Positions 53,001 to 62,675 of a stretch of 64,000 nt of DNA are shown in pieces (the first letter of the stretch is position 1; each line of letters starts with the position of its first letter). Source of the DNA: Strongylocentrotus droebachiensis (lineage: Eukaryota; Echinodermata; Echinoidea; Camarodonta; Strongylocentrotidae). The notes below the pieces were generated by a model. It saw only the letters and a program-made list of their open reading frames with translations. It did not search any database and was not told where the DNA came from. Where the stretch lies: positions 166,181 through 230,180 of the forward strand of contig JAVYIG010002745.1 in the NCBI GenBank assembly GCA_035222895.1. The letters are read 5' to 3'. The position numbers and the translations under genes were made by a program.

Positions 53001-56000
53001 AGCAACTGTTGGGGTACATGTGTCACATCACTTAAATGTACGGTTCTACATGTATATCATTGATACTCACTCTGAGAGGGTGATGAGTCCGACAGTGTTT
53101 TCAGGATTAGAGCGCGTCTTGGAGAGACACACAAGGTTGACTGCATCCTGCTGTGCCTGGATACGGGTTGGAAGGAAATCTCCATTCCGCATGTACTCAC
53201 TGGTGTCGACACTGAATTCAAATGAAGACAATCAATTAAAATGTGCCATTCTTCATCAGAAGTACATGTAACTCTCATATTAACTCTTCATTCATTCAAC
53301 ACTAATACATGTAAGTGTATATGTTTTTGTTTGAAAATATATTTTGGATTAGACCGAAAGCTTCAGTCTCTGATATCAACAGCTGTTCCGCTGAGATTGC
53401 ATAGATCTGGCTCCTCTGACCGCCTCTATACATAGACTGAAGTATGTCCTATGGGGTACTGTGTGGAAGGAATGATTTGGTTCGGCCAGACCGCGATGAA
53501 TGAGATATTTTTATGCAACAAGTTTTTTTCACTCTTTACGTCTTCATATATCCACTTTGGCTGCAATATTACACTGAATCTTATTAAAAATTAAAAATAA
53601 CAAATCTACTTCAACTTGCGATAGCTTGCCATTTGCTCAGAGCTCATTTGGATCCTCTCCACGCTGTGTATACACTACATTTAATCAATAGTATAGTATT
53701 GCTGCTATGAGTAATCCAGGCTAAGTTGTAGGTATGCTCTTACTGAAATCTAGATCTATGTTTTTAAGTTGAAAACAATGGAGAATCATGCAATTTTACT
53801 TTTTGTCTTTTGAGTTTTGACATACATACTGTATCTGTCGTTATTTCAACCATAATTCAACATCAGAATGTATGCAAACAGTAGGGTGTCTGGTCGCGCA
53901 CCCGATGTTGAGTGCTAAAATCCTTCCCATAGAGATTGCACGCATCCCTATGCAGTCTACGTGCATTGTGCGATCATGTAAAATTGGTCAATGATTTTAT
54001 GAACAAATTGAAATTCAAACCTTTATTACTCGTGATCATGAAGGTGAAACTCAATAAATGAGGTGTCATATGAAAGGTTTTTCTCCATATTCCCCAAAGG
54101 GGCGCACCCCCGAAATTTCTTTAAATATCTTGGTCAAAACAGCGATTAAAATGTTGTTTGCATCCTAGCTCCAAAATTTGCCACTTTCTTGAACCGCGCC
54201 CCACGGGCTTATGTCCAGCTAGACGTAAGGAAAATATCTATGCACTTATTTTTCGCTAGCCCCAAGAAATCACTCGCTCCAACAGTTTAAAAATACCCTT
54301 CCCCCTATTTGTTGGATCAGCTAATTAGGGAGGCGTGCGCTCCGCTCAGTCCAAACAATGGTTATATCGCGTAACAACTGTGCACATAAATATGCATTAG
54401 GATCGTGTACGAATGAAACCCGTAAGTCAATACACATTATAGTGAATGAAGGAATGGCTAGCAGATTGCGCTCTCAAACCCGGAAGTAAATACACGTTAT
54501 AGTCAATGGCGATATCGCAGAGACAACGTGCTCAAGTTGCGCTTTCAGTTAGCACTATACGTACGCTATGCATATGCATGCATATTGCGCGATGGAGCTG
54601 TTTGGCTAAATTTAGCAAAACAAGTTAGAGTAAAGGAGGGGGTTTTCGGTCGGTGGCAGTTTGCAGCCGGTCCGTTGGATGCATGGTAAAATCCCTTTAA
54701 AATACATTGCATAACAGCATATCACATATCACACACATACAACAACATGGCAGAGTCACTGAAGAACCACATTTGCTACAGATCAGCGGGGGGAACGCAC
54801 AGCGCTTGCTTGCTTTCTATTGACTTTGTACATGCGGCCGAAAATTGCCTCGCTAGGCCGAAAACCACCTCCGAAACATCGAAATGGAAATGAATATTGT
54901 CATGGCAATTCATGATTTTTTTTCTGGGATTCTTTTTTCGTTTAAATAATAATAGTATTTGCTTCATGATTTGAACAAGAAATGATAAAAAAAGGATGTA
55001 AAGAGTAAAAAAAATAGGATTTTGTCTTAAGTGGCCGAAAACCCCCTCCTTTACTCTAACTCTGCGTTTACGTCTTTTTCGTCAAGTCTGACCAAAATGA
55101 TATGAATATTGCAGAGTTTTGGAGGGGCTGTATCTTTTGATAGAAACATCGGTGACTCTTGAAATTTAAAATGTATTATTCTGATTAGATCTACATTTTT
55201 TAACGAAAAACGATCCCAAATTGAATATTGAAAAATCGTCCAGACACCCTACTAGGGTGTCTGATTGCACACTCATTTTTGTGTGCTAAAATCCTTCCCA
55301 TTGAGATTGCACACATCCCTATGCAGTCCATGTGCGATGCGCGCTCATGCTAAATTGGTCAATGTTTTTGTTACCAGTATTAGATTCAAACCAATATTGC
55401 TCGTGATCTTGAAGGTGATACTCAATGAGTGAGGTGTTGTATGAAAGAGCCGTTTTTTGTCCATATTCCCCATAGGGAACCACCCCCAAAATAATAAAAA
55501 TATCTTGCTCAAAACAGCGATTTTAACATTGTTTCCATGGTAACTTAGAGATTTACCAATTTCACGAAGTGAGCCCCCAAAGTGAGGGATAAGTTGGGCC
55601 AGCTGTAAGGAATATATCCATGCGCTTATTTTGTCTGTAGTCCCAAGGGATCACGAGCAGTTTCAGTTTGAAAATACCGTTACTCCGCGCTTTGCATATC
55701 GTGCTGTGCATTAGCTGAGCTGTGCGGCTTTTGAGCAAAAATTATAACTCAGCGTGAACCACTTTTTTTTCCATTCTGACCAAAATGCTATGAATATTGC
55801 AGAGTTTCTGAGGGGCTGTATCTTTTGATAAAAAACATTGGTGAGTCTTGAAATTTGAAATGTATTAGTCTATTCTGATTACATTTTTTATTCCCATATC
55901 CAACAAAAATATTGAAAAGCGATCCCAAAATTGAAAAATCGTTCAGACATGACCTGTCCCAAACCCTACAAACAGTGTAGGCTAAGACGTTTGTCTTAAA

Positions 56001-56362
56001 CATATTAATAAGATGACTTTTAGTTTTAGCCCTTGACAACTTTGACTTCGATTTTAAAAAAGTATGTAGATTATAGATCTAGTCTAGCTCACACAGATCA
56101 CATCACAGCTCTTCTTCAATCAAACATTACATTACATGTACATCACATTACATGAACAAGAATTGGTGGGACCGAAGTCAAGAAGAGAAAAGTGCACAAT
56201 CATTTTGAATGTAGATTCGATACCATAATTTTGGTTACAATAATTAAAATGGTGATTCACATAAATAAATATGGCCATCAAACAAATTAAAAGACCGGCT
56301 AATTAATGCGTACTCCCATAAATAACTATTTCTTACCAAACAATTGTACTTTCGAGCACCAT
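43913..56362 (-). CDS. PSMD4: 26S proteasome regulatory subunit PSMD4/Rpn10, complete coding region in 11 exons
   Basis: PSMD4/Rpn10 is a ubiquitin receptor of the 19S regulatory particle: its VWA domain docks at the base-lid junction and its UIMs bind ubiquitin chains. Eleven exons (56,362-56,337; 53,211-53,071; 52,568-52,457; 51,237-51,151; 49,882-49,814; 49,084-49,023; 48,366-48,198; 46,781-46,682; 45,595-45,443; 45,029-44,941; 44,080-43,913) sum to 1,176 bp, 391 residues plus TGA, with every phase matching. Human PSMD4 is 377. It opens [20 protein letters not shown]. The VWA domain covers about residues 1-190. UIM1 (about 217-236, [18 protein letters not shown]) spans the exon 7/8 junction; UIM2 is about 288-303 ([16 protein letters not shown]). 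The conserved [17 protein letters not shown] lies at 347-363, before a Lys/Asp-rich tail. A minus-strand AATAAA at 42,703-42,698 and an ATTAAA at 43,667-43,662 are possible poly(A) signals. Confidence 0.97.
44172..44517. mobile_element. TTAA-flanked MITE, family E (346 bp)
   Basis: TTAA at 44,168-44,171 and 44,518-44,521; termini AGGGATC and GATCCCT are complementary. Located in PSMD4 intron 10, 92 bp from exon 11. No coding potential. Confidence 0.88.
44941..45029 (-). CDS. PSMD4: PSMD4 exon 10 (linker)
   Basis: 89 bp between TCTTCTCAG and GTATGAC. Encodes [20 protein letters not shown] then [10 protein letters not shown] low-complexity Ser/Thr/Pro linker corresponding to human SSAMDTSEPAKEEDD. 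The phase-exact fit to both neighbours supports it. Confidence 0.9.
45443..45595 (-). CDS. PSMD4: PSMD4 exon 9 (UIM2)
   Basis: 153 bp between TTATTTCAG and GTAGGTA. Encodes [20 protein letters not shown], a linker, and [19 protein letters not shown]. The second part is the high-affinity UIM2 with its Ala and Ser anchor residues. The donor was chosen among overlapping GTs because it keeps phase with exon 10. Confidence 0.95.
45715..45995 (-). mobile_element. tRNA-derived SINE with TAA tail
   Basis: Minus-strand head GTCGTGGATGAGTGGATACG (A box) and CGTGGTTCGAGTCCCGACG (B box). The 3' part ends GCGCTATATAAGAATCC followed by the TAA repeat at 45,713-45,728. PSMD4 intron 8. Confidence 0.82.
46682..46781 (-). 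CDS. PSMD4: PSMD4 exon 8 (second half of UIM1)
   Basis: 100 bp between acceptor TTTGTTCCAG and donor GTTAGTA. Encodes [20 protein letters not shown] then [13 protein letters not shown]. It completes the UIM1 core (..[12 protein letters not shown]). Three decayed tandem copies lie upstream in the intron (46,890-47,212). Confidence 0.95.
46890..47212 (-). repeat. Three decayed tandem copies of PSMD4 exon 8
   Basis: Copies end at about 46,916, 47,064 and 47,204 on their acceptor sides, 135-148 bp apart. The middle one keeps a CAG acceptor and reads [20 protein letters not shown]; the outer reads [19 protein letters not shown]; the inner has a stop. All align with [20 protein letters not shown]. 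Confidence 0.85.
47456..48117. mobile_element. TTAA-type MITE, family G with internal insertion (662 bp)
   Basis: TIRs AGGTAATACAAAGTTTTGGG and CCAAAAGTTTGTATTACCT; left TTAA at 47,452-47,455, right mutated to TTCA. Compared with 58,701-59,204 it has about 170 extra bases (about 47,748-47,920) starting at a GT repeat. In PSMD4 intron 7. Confidence 0.88.
48198..48366 (-). CDS. PSMD4: PSMD4 exon 7 (end of VWA, first half of UIM1)
   Basis: 169 bp between TCCCTAG and GTAAGTT. Encodes [20 protein letters not shown], then a Gly/Ser-rich spacer, then [18 protein letters not shown]. The last residues open UIM1, which is completed by exon 8. A TTAA-flanked MITE (47,456-48,117) ends only 81 bp downstream of the donor. 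Confidence 0.96.
48769..48954. mobile_element. Family C short element, copy 3 (186 bp)
   Basis: Flanked by TTAA at 48,765-48,768 and 48,955-48,958, in PSMD4 intron 6 only 68 bp from exon 6. More than 90% identical by eye to copy 1, so probably recent. Confidence 0.87.
49023..49084 (-). CDS. PSMD4: PSMD4 exon 6 (end of VWA)
   Basis: 62 bp between TTTGAAG and GTAAGAG. Encodes [20 protein letters not shown] plus a split Gly codon, matching human [20 protein letters not shown]. Confidence 0.95.
49157..49425. repeat. Two-copy tandem repeat, period about 138 bp
   Basis: ACTAAAAATCTGTATGT.AT to ATTTACGTCTCATATATCAG occurs at 49,160 and again at 49,298 with few differences, in PSMD4 intron 5. Confidence 0.9.
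49621..49829 (-). repeat. Tandem duplication of the PSMD4 exon 5 donor edge
   Basis: A 106-bp unit including the last codons of exon 5 and its donor occurs twice. The copy at 49,703-49,722 keeps AACTTTGGAGAAGAT|GTAAG on the minus strand. The unit also contains CATACTCTTATAACACTTAC and GGCAAGT.GCCCCA. Confidence 0.88.
49814..49882 (-). CDS. PSMD4: PSMD4 exon 5 (VWA)
   Basis: 69 bp, 23 codons, between acceptor TTTCCAAG and donor GTAAGTG. Encodes [20 protein letters not shown] then GED. Its 3' edge and donor are duplicated in the following intron at about 49,621-49,722. Confidence 0.96.
50498..50963. mobile_element. TIR element CCGTAATTAACAGTG, with a LINE RT fragment inside (466 bp)
   Basis: TIR-like ends CCGTAATTAAC and GTTAATTACGG flanked by TA; subterminal TATTAACCGCACC and GGTTGCGGTTAATACACG. 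The centre repeats the RT-derived block of 29,700-29,920 (GGCAATGTCTCCCAGCTCAG, CACAAGGTTCTATCCTAGGT). PSMD4 intron 4. Confidence 0.85.
51151..51237 (-). CDS. PSMD4: PSMD4 exon 4 (VWA)
   Basis: 87 bp, 29 codons, between acceptor ATTTCTAG and donor GTATTAT. Encodes [20 protein letters not shown] and SPVESEEKE, the highly conserved core of the VWA domain. Confidence 0.97.
51885..52075 (-). mobile_element. 5'-truncated SINE
   Basis: The body matches 45,715-45,880 (GCTTTTATATAGCGCG, TACCCCGGCTTTAGCTGTGC, GGTACCCATT) with a TAA tail on its left. The tRNA head is missing. PSMD4 intron 3. Confidence 0.75.
52333..52406. repeat. Hairpin, perfect 18-bp arms, near PSMD4 exon 3
   Basis: GTCGACAAACCTTGGTTT and AAACCAAGGTTTGTCGAC are exact complements. 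The loop has a duplicated GTAAAAAACGT and a small palindrome GTCATATGAC. It starts 51 bp downstream of exon 3's donor. Confidence 0.92.
52457..52568 (-). CDS. PSMD4: PSMD4 exon 3 (VWA)
   Basis: 112 bp between CAATACAG and GTGAGTT. Encodes [20 protein letters not shown] then [17 protein letters not shown], corresponding to human CEVLTTLTPDTGRILSKLH...GIRVAH. Confidence 0.96.
53071..53211 (-). CDS. PSMD4: PSMD4 exon 2 (VWA)
   Basis: Between acceptor GAATTCAG and donor GTGAGTA. Encodes [20 protein letters not shown] then [20 protein letters not shown] and GLITLS. Nearly identical to the human protein. It contains the degenerate metal-site strand (VDxSEYMR) of the VWA fold. Confidence 0.97.
53884..55249. 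mobile_element. TIR element with GGGTGTCTGG ends, copy 1 (carries a nested MITE)
   Basis: Ends GGGTGTCTGG and CCAGACACCC are complementary, with TA on each side. Without the nested MITE at 54,628-55,056 it is about 930 bp. Matches the adjacent copy at 55,255 over several hundred bases (CTAAAATCCTTCCCAT, GAGGGGCTGTATCTTTTGAT). PSMD4 intron 1. Non-coding. Confidence 0.85.
54628..55056. mobile_element. TA-flanked MITE, second copy (429 bp), nested
   Basis: TIRs GAGTAAAGGAGGGGGTTTTC and GAAAACCCCCTCCTTTACTC, with TA at 54,626-54,627 and 55,057-55,058. Inserted in a GGGTGTCTGG-type element; the neighbouring copy of that element has the empty site ATTATAACTCAGCG near 55,741. Confidence 0.92.
55255..55953. 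mobile_element. TIR element with GGGTGTCTG end, copy 2
   Basis: Starts three bases after copy 1's closing TA, giving a head-to-tail pair. Its right end has decayed (CAGACATGACC for CAGACACCC). A third fragment of the same right end (AAAAATCGTCCAGACACCCT) is at about 36,590-36,640. Confidence 0.8.
56337..56362 (-). CDS. PSMD4: PSMD4 exon 1 (coding part)
   Basis: Twenty-six coding bases, MVLESTIV plus two bases, then donor GTAAGAA. The ATG is preceded by AAAA, a good context. This short first exon matches the invariant N-terminus of PSMD4 and its phase joins exon 2 to give IVCVDTSEYM. Confidence 0.92.
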
Positions 56363-56923
56363 TTTTGCTTCTTCAAGTGTTCAATACGCTAACAGAGAGG
56401 GCGCTTTGAAAATGCACTTAGAAAATGCAGGTGATCAAAGAGAAATGGATCAGCCCAACTAAACGCAAATCGAAAACATTAAAGCATCCAAGGAGGTACC
56501 AGCCATCATAATATCATAAATCCTGGAGAAAAAAAAGGTAAAAACACGTAAAATTTACCTATATTTGTCGGACCCCTCCCCTGTTCCTCTGGGGGGGGGG
56601 GGGATTTTCATTTTCATTTTTTTTTTTTTGGGGGGGGGGAGGGGGGTGGCAAAAAAAAAAGTAGTGCTCACTACTATTGGTCGGATGATGATGTTCACAT
56701 TGTGAGATTCATATCCTCGCCCATGACATGCTTTAGCAAAAATATGAATGCCACTTTCGAATATAACACAATATTCTAGCTTCATTCCAATATTATAAAT
56801 TCATTATTACAAGAAATACGTTACGTTCATCAAAAGACTAATATCGAATGGAGTCGTTGTAATAGTCGGCCACAGTAATTGTACATGGACTGTATTATAG
56901 GAACGGATATATTGACGGACTGA

Positions 56924-56929
<6 letters not shown>

Positions 56930-56970
<41 letters not shown>
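56930..56970. repeat. (TC)n microsatellite
   Basis: About 20 TC units roughly 570 bp upstream of the PSMD4 start codon. Confidence 0.95.
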
Positions 56971-56971
<1 letters not shown>

Positions 56972-57277
56972 CTCGTTCTTCCTCTCTCAATCTTCTTTCT
57001 TTCTTTCTCGATCATCTTCAGTTCAGTTTCAGTTTAGTTTCTTTTATTTCACATGAAAAAAATAACAACAATATAGCATATTTACAAAATTGCTATTCGT
57101 GAACAATAAAGACATCTACATAGCATAAGTTTGTATTGCATTTACACTAAATAATTTCGAAATTACATGTGAAAAAAGGAACTTAATAAAAAGCACAAGC
57201 TTGTAGAAGTATAATAATTAAACAAAAAGCAAAGTACACAGACAAAAACAATGAAAGGATTAAATGGATGATGGATG

Positions 57278-58220
57278 CAGGCACGGATCCAGGATTTGTT
57301 TAGGGGGGGGGCCCAAATTTGAAATTATGCGAGCCAAATACTGGCACGTAATGGTGACCAGCATTGGCGTAATGAGCAAAAACGTTGGGAGGGGGGGCAG
57401 ACACAAAATACACATCACCCCCATTCTTACATGCAGGCCCCGCTGAACGTTTTTCGAGGTGGGTGGGAGAGGCTAATTAAAAGTATTTATGATCAGGTAG
57501 AGCGATAGCATAAATTGGCGTGGGGTCTAGGGGCAAAGGACCGGCGGGGTCAAGGGGCGGAGCCCCTGGAAGCTCAGGTGGTATGGGCATTTAATTACGG
57601 TCAGATGAACATACTTTGATACCTTATTCATGACACTGGCAACTCAATAATTGGCGTGGGGTCGGGGATTTGAGGCATTTTATAACGGTCAGATAAGCAT
57701 TCAAGGGGCACCTTAGGCCCCCTGGTGTGGTCGAGAGGGTGGGGCCCCCGGAAGCTCAGGGGTTTTCATGGGCGGGTCTAGCTTTTTGCTAAGGTGGGGG
57801 GGGGGGGGAGGGGGTTGACCCAATGGCGATGCAGAGCATTGCAATGAGCCGCAAAGCGGCAATTTTTTGTTGTTGACCCACTGACGAGCCGCATAGCGGC
57901 GAGGCAATTTTTTTTTTTTTTTTTTTTTTGGGGGGGGGGGGGGTGCTATTTTCGATCCCCGTAAGTCTTGTCTGCATCTACTAACACAATAGAGACCATG
58001 AAAAGCAGTGCATGATAACGTTTTTTTTTTAAATCAAGTAACAGTTTAATACACAGTTATATCTAGAGTTATCATGTGTTTGGTTAAGTTACCAGATGAG
58101 TTGAATATCTTCTCACAATATGGCATTTTTCTATGCACAGCACATTTTCACTTGGCAGCACAAGGGGGGGGGGGGGGGTTAAACCCCCTAATACCCCTCC
58201 CCCCTGTAGATCCGCCCCTG
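57278..58220. mobile_element. hAT-like non-autonomous element, CAGGxxCGGATC ends (943 bp)
   Basis: Left end CAGGCACGGATCCAGGATTT and right end GTAGATCCGCCCCTG are complementary over CAGG..CGGATC. Poly-G and poly-T runs are subterminal. A block ATTTAATTACGGTCAGATGA recurs at 57,590, and again just outside at 58,292, so the region also holds a local duplication. No clear target duplication was seen. Upstream of PSMD4. Confidence 0.65.
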
Positions 58221-58700
58221 GTTTTAGGCATCAGATAAGCATATTTTGATACCTTATTTGTGACACTGGTTCAGAAGCTCAGGGGTTTTAGGCATTTAAT
58301 TACGGTCAGATGAGCATATTTTGATACCTCATTATTTTGTGACACTGGCAGGTCACTATTCTTTCTTCCTTTCTATTCTCTTTAACAAAAGTGGGAGGCA
58401 AGGCCCTTTTGGGCCTCGATCCGATCTCCTTATTTTCCCCCTTTTATTTTCTTCTTCCTCTTCTTTCTTTCCCTTTCTCTTCTTTTCCTTCTCGCTCTCG
58501 CTCTTTTTTTGTTGATGCCGCTCAGCCCCCTGTATCCGTGCCTGGTGGTGCGTTCAACGCACCCTTTCGAGAAACGCCCCCCCCCTCCTAGAGTACCGCC
58601 TTAATGCACCATTTCGGGGTGAGCAGGGGGGGGGGGTGGCTTTTCATGAAAGGGTGTGTTAAACTAGTCTTCTCCGTCAGTCGTTTATAATATATTTTAA

Positions 58701-59204
58701 AGGTAATACAAAGTTTTGGGAAATTTTAAAAATTTGGTGGATAGTGATTCTTTACAATTATGATATATTTGCATGCCCCTGTGGATTTATTATAAGCACT
58801 AACAAATTCAGCCCCTAAAACACTTCCGCTTTCGAGAAAAATTGAAAATAAAATTTTACCGGTGCTCCTGGTAAATTTTGATAAATTTCCAATAGCGCCT
58901 ACGGCCGTACAATGGTAGCTGCGACCATGAAAATCACAGAATATGTGTGTGTGATATATAATTTCCAAACGGGAATAGCTAATTGGTCGATTATAGTCAA
59001 GAAAAACATTGTTTTATAGCTTAATTAATATCTTGACCTCGAGAGGGAGCTATACAACAAAAAGAGTTTATTATTTACAATTTCATAACTTTAGACTCGA
59101 TTTCAACCGCGACAACGATCACTGAATATTGTATGATCGCATAAGCTTCCAATATGTTCATTTGAACCAAATTCATGACCCCATACCGAAACTTTGTATT
59201 ACCT
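58701..59204. mobile_element. TTAA-flanked MITE, family G (504 bp)
   Basis: TTAA at 58,697-58,700 and 59,205-59,208; TIRs AGGTAATACAAAGTTTTGGG and CCGAAACTTTGTATTACCT. Alignable end to end with 47,456-48,117 except for that copy's internal insertion. Confidence 0.9.
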
Positions 59205-59295
59205 TTAAGGAATAGAAATTTAGATAAGTAATAATCAAAATTGAAACAATTCACAGCTAGATCAGGCGCCACGCACCCATTCGACATAAGCCCAG

Positions 59296-59585
59296 TTCTT
59301 GGTGGTAATAGTAGTAGAAGTAGCAGCATGCAGCAGCAGTGGTAGAAGCAGTAATAGTAGTAGTAGTATAGTAGTAGTAGTAGCAGTAGTAGCAGCAGCA
59401 GTAGTAGCAGCAGCAGCCGGAGGAAGAGCGGGAGTGGTATCAGTTATATAGTAGTATCAATAGGAGGAGGAACTGGAGGGTAGCAGTAATAGAAGTAGTA
59501 GTAGTAGCAGTAGGAGGATGTGGAATTAAGAGGAGGGGGTAGCAGTAGTGGTAGTAGGATGAGTGGTAGCAGAAGTGGTAATAGT
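59296..59585. repeat. Imperfect AGT/AGC trinucleotide tract
   Basis: Runs of GTAGTAGTAG, AGCAGCAGC and related triplets over nearly 300 bp. No long frame makes it a coding homopolymer. Confidence 0.92.
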
Positions 59586-59589
59586 GTTA

Positions 59590-60569
59590 ATTAATATATC
59601 TCTTTTTTTCACTTGCTCTAGCTCTCTCTCCCTCTCTCCTTCTCACAATCATTCAATTATTGCACTCTGTTTCCTCTCCTCTCAATTTGCTCCCCTCTCG
59701 CTTTTATGCTCTCTGCTCTATTTCCGCTCCCTTCCCAACTCTATAATAATTGCACCTTTGCAACGTTAATGCAAAAAAGGGATTTGCTCGTATCTCAGCA
59801 AATATTTCTTTTGCTCTTGATATAAAAACAAAATAATAAGATGTGAGACCATTTAAAAACATCTTTTTATTTTGTTTTAATATTTAATCAATCAACAGAA
59901 TCATAAGGCCTAGAATATGAGCTCTTTTGTTTCCAATTCAATTGTTCATTACACGCAATTAATAGGCATAAAATATGAGCTCATTTGTTAACATTTAATT
60001 TCAATTAAATCATTACACACAATCTATAGGCATAAAACACGAACTCATTTGATAACATTTATTTTGTATCCAACTAAATCACTCTCAACTTCTAGGAAAC
60101 TTTTGAAATATCAACAATTATGCTAACTGATAGTACATAGAATAGATAGTGGTATCAATTGTTGCACACAATAATAATGCCGGGTTTACGTTACACAAAA
60201 GGTTTATTAAACATGGAAGTCTGAAATCAGGAGCAAAGTGGACATCAAAATCATGTAAACTAACATTTGTGAAAATGACCTGCAATATAACAGATTCATA
60301 TGCTTTAAGCCTCTGTTTACACATCTTTCAAAAAAATGTGTTTGTTTTAAGGATTGTATGACAACTGGCATCGAGCATGATAATTTAAGTGAAAGTCATA
60401 CATATTTCATTGTGATTTTAATTTGACAGAAAATAATTGAAATAAGAGTTTAAGGAACATTATTAAACATGACACTAATTTAACAATCCATAGATAAAAG
60501 TAAATGGCAGCCTTTGTCATATCAATGTAGGTTCCACTCATTCCACATTATGTCACGCCAAGGAGTTAT
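59590..60569. other. Upstream flank of PSMD4: nothing recognised
   Basis: A CT-rich stretch (59,600-59,760), then a three-fold loose repeat around AGGCATAAAATATGAGCTCA (59,908-60,040), otherwise AT-rich sequence. Confidence 0.5.
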
Positions 60570-61125
60570 AACACTCCTTGGTTATACAGTAGGTATTCAT
60601 CTCAAGAACAGTAAATAAATAGTATCATATTGTAAGGTTTGGGTTCAATTCAATTCAAGACTTTATTCCAGCCTCAGCTGCAAGGGCAGAGGTCCATGCA
60701 TATAACATATTTACATGTAGATATAACAATTCACAATCATAACGTGACTCTTTTTCACATTATATCCAACATCATTGTCTTAAACATTTAGCAAGCTCTG
60801 TGAACCTGCAATTGATGGACTAACAAGATCATCAACATACAATAAACTATTTACTTTGGTACTACCAACAAAACAGCCAGTACCATAGTTATTCAATTTT
60901 ACAGATAAATCATCCATATAAAGTGTGTATTATCTCAATAACAGTACATAACTAGTATCATATTGTAAGGTTTGGGTTATACAGTGTGTATTCATCTCAA
61001 GAATAGCACATAAATAACACTACATAAAGAGTGTCATATAGTAAGGTTTTGGTCATATACAGTACGTATTTGTCTAAATAACACCACATAAATAGTATAA
61101 TATTGTAAGGTTTGAGGGACACATA
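60570..61125. repeat. Degenerate tandem repeat around ATATTGTAAGGTTTGGG
   Basis: Blocks ATAAATAGTATCATATTGTA and AAGGTTTGGGTTATACAGT recur at about 60,620, 60,955, 61,035 and 61,095. A 60,650-60,910 stretch, with an AATTCAAGACTTTATTCC start resembling a LINE 3' tail in reverse, interrupts the first unit. Confidence 0.65.
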
Positions 61126-61945
61126 TTATTTCCTTTCATACATCTTGTAGGCAAAATATTACTAAAATTATCCTATTGTAATGTTTGGAGTATGAATATA
61201 ATATCATTGGAGGGGGAACAAAATGATATATAATTGTAAAAAATACATGTAGAGCTAGGAAGAGAAAACATATACAACACATGGGCAATGTATCATACGG
61301 AACATATTTATTGTCAGGGTTGATTAACACATACTTTCTAAACTCATGTGAAAAGCATTCAGTACACAGATAATCATTTGAGTTATATATCGAAAGTAAC
61401 TTTCATACATCTTTCATACTGTGTTACTCAAAATATAACATTGTATGGATTGAGTTACAAATATAAAAGTTTTATACATATCATGAACAATGTGTTACAC
61501 AGAAATATTGTAAGGTTTGAGGTATGCAAACAATATATTTTTAAGTGGCAAAGTGACCAAAGTCTCAGAGTTTGGTTTGAGAGCCTTAGGTAAGGCCTTG
61601 CTCACTGAACCAACCCTCAACTGTGCAAAGGCAATGGCAGAGAAGAAGGGGCAAGAAAGAACATCTCCATCACAGAGAGAGAGAGATAGAGGGAGAGGCA
61701 AGACGGGACACTGGCAACCTAATTGGTCGCAAGTTTTATCCATATGTGGGAAAGTTCCCTTTTTGCCCCTAACACCTTGGTAGTACATTGGAAAGTAAAT
61801 GAAAGGGAATTCTGAAATATCAAGAGCAACTTCCATAAATCTCATGGGAAATGACTTACACATAGGATCATAATTTGAGGTATGTAAACAATATCAAAGA
61901 GGAGGGGCAAAGTGACTATAAATGTTTTTTAAAAGGTGTGAAGGA

Positions 61946-62675
61946 AGTGGAAACAAAAATTTCACATGAGCAATGTATCATAAGGAAGTGGAAACATAAA
62001 TTTCACATGAGCAATGTATCATAAGGAAGTGGAAACATATATATCACATGAGCAATGTGTCATAAGGAAGTGGAAACATATATATCACATGAGCAATGTT
62101 TCATAAGGAAGCGGAAACATATATATCACATGAGCAATGTGTCATAAGGAAGTGGAAACATATATATCACATGAGCAATGTGTCATAAGGAAGTGGAAAC
62201 ATATATATCACATGAGCAATGTGTCATAAGGAAGTGGACACATATATATCACATGAGCAATGTTTCATAAGGAAGTGGACACATATATATATCACATGAG
62301 CAATGTTTCATAAGGAAGTGGACACATATATATCACATGAGCAATGTGTCATAAGGAAGTGGAAACATATATATCACATGAGCAATGTGTCATAAGGAAG
62401 TGGAAACATATATATCACATGAGCAATGTGTCATAAGGAAGTGGACACATATATATCACATGAGCAATGTGTCATAAGGAAGTGGACACATATATATCAC
62501 ATGAGCAATGTTTCATAATGAAGTGGAAACATATATATCACATGAGCAATGTGTCATAAGGAATTGGAAACATATATATCACATGAGCAATGTGTCATAA
62601 GGAAGTGGAAACATATATATCACATGAGCAATGTGTCATAAGGAAGTGGAAACATATACATCACATGAGCAATGA
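61946..62675. repeat. 41-bp minisatellite, about 18 copies
   Basis: Unit TAAGGAAGTGGAAACATATA followed by TATCACATGAGCAATGTGTCA. Copies differ by single changes (GTGTC/GTTTC, GGAAAC/GGACAC). The unit is one segment of the longer repeats on either side. Confidence 0.95.

Noticed and set aside
57015..57260. Possible LINE 3' ends (also near 29,095, 50,090 and 60,650)
   Set aside because: TTCAGTTTATT-like starts resemble reverse-complemented LINE tails, but no coding remnant supports a call.
61946..62675. CRISPR-like array
   Set aside because: Units are contiguous 41-bp repeats without unique spacers, in animal DNA.
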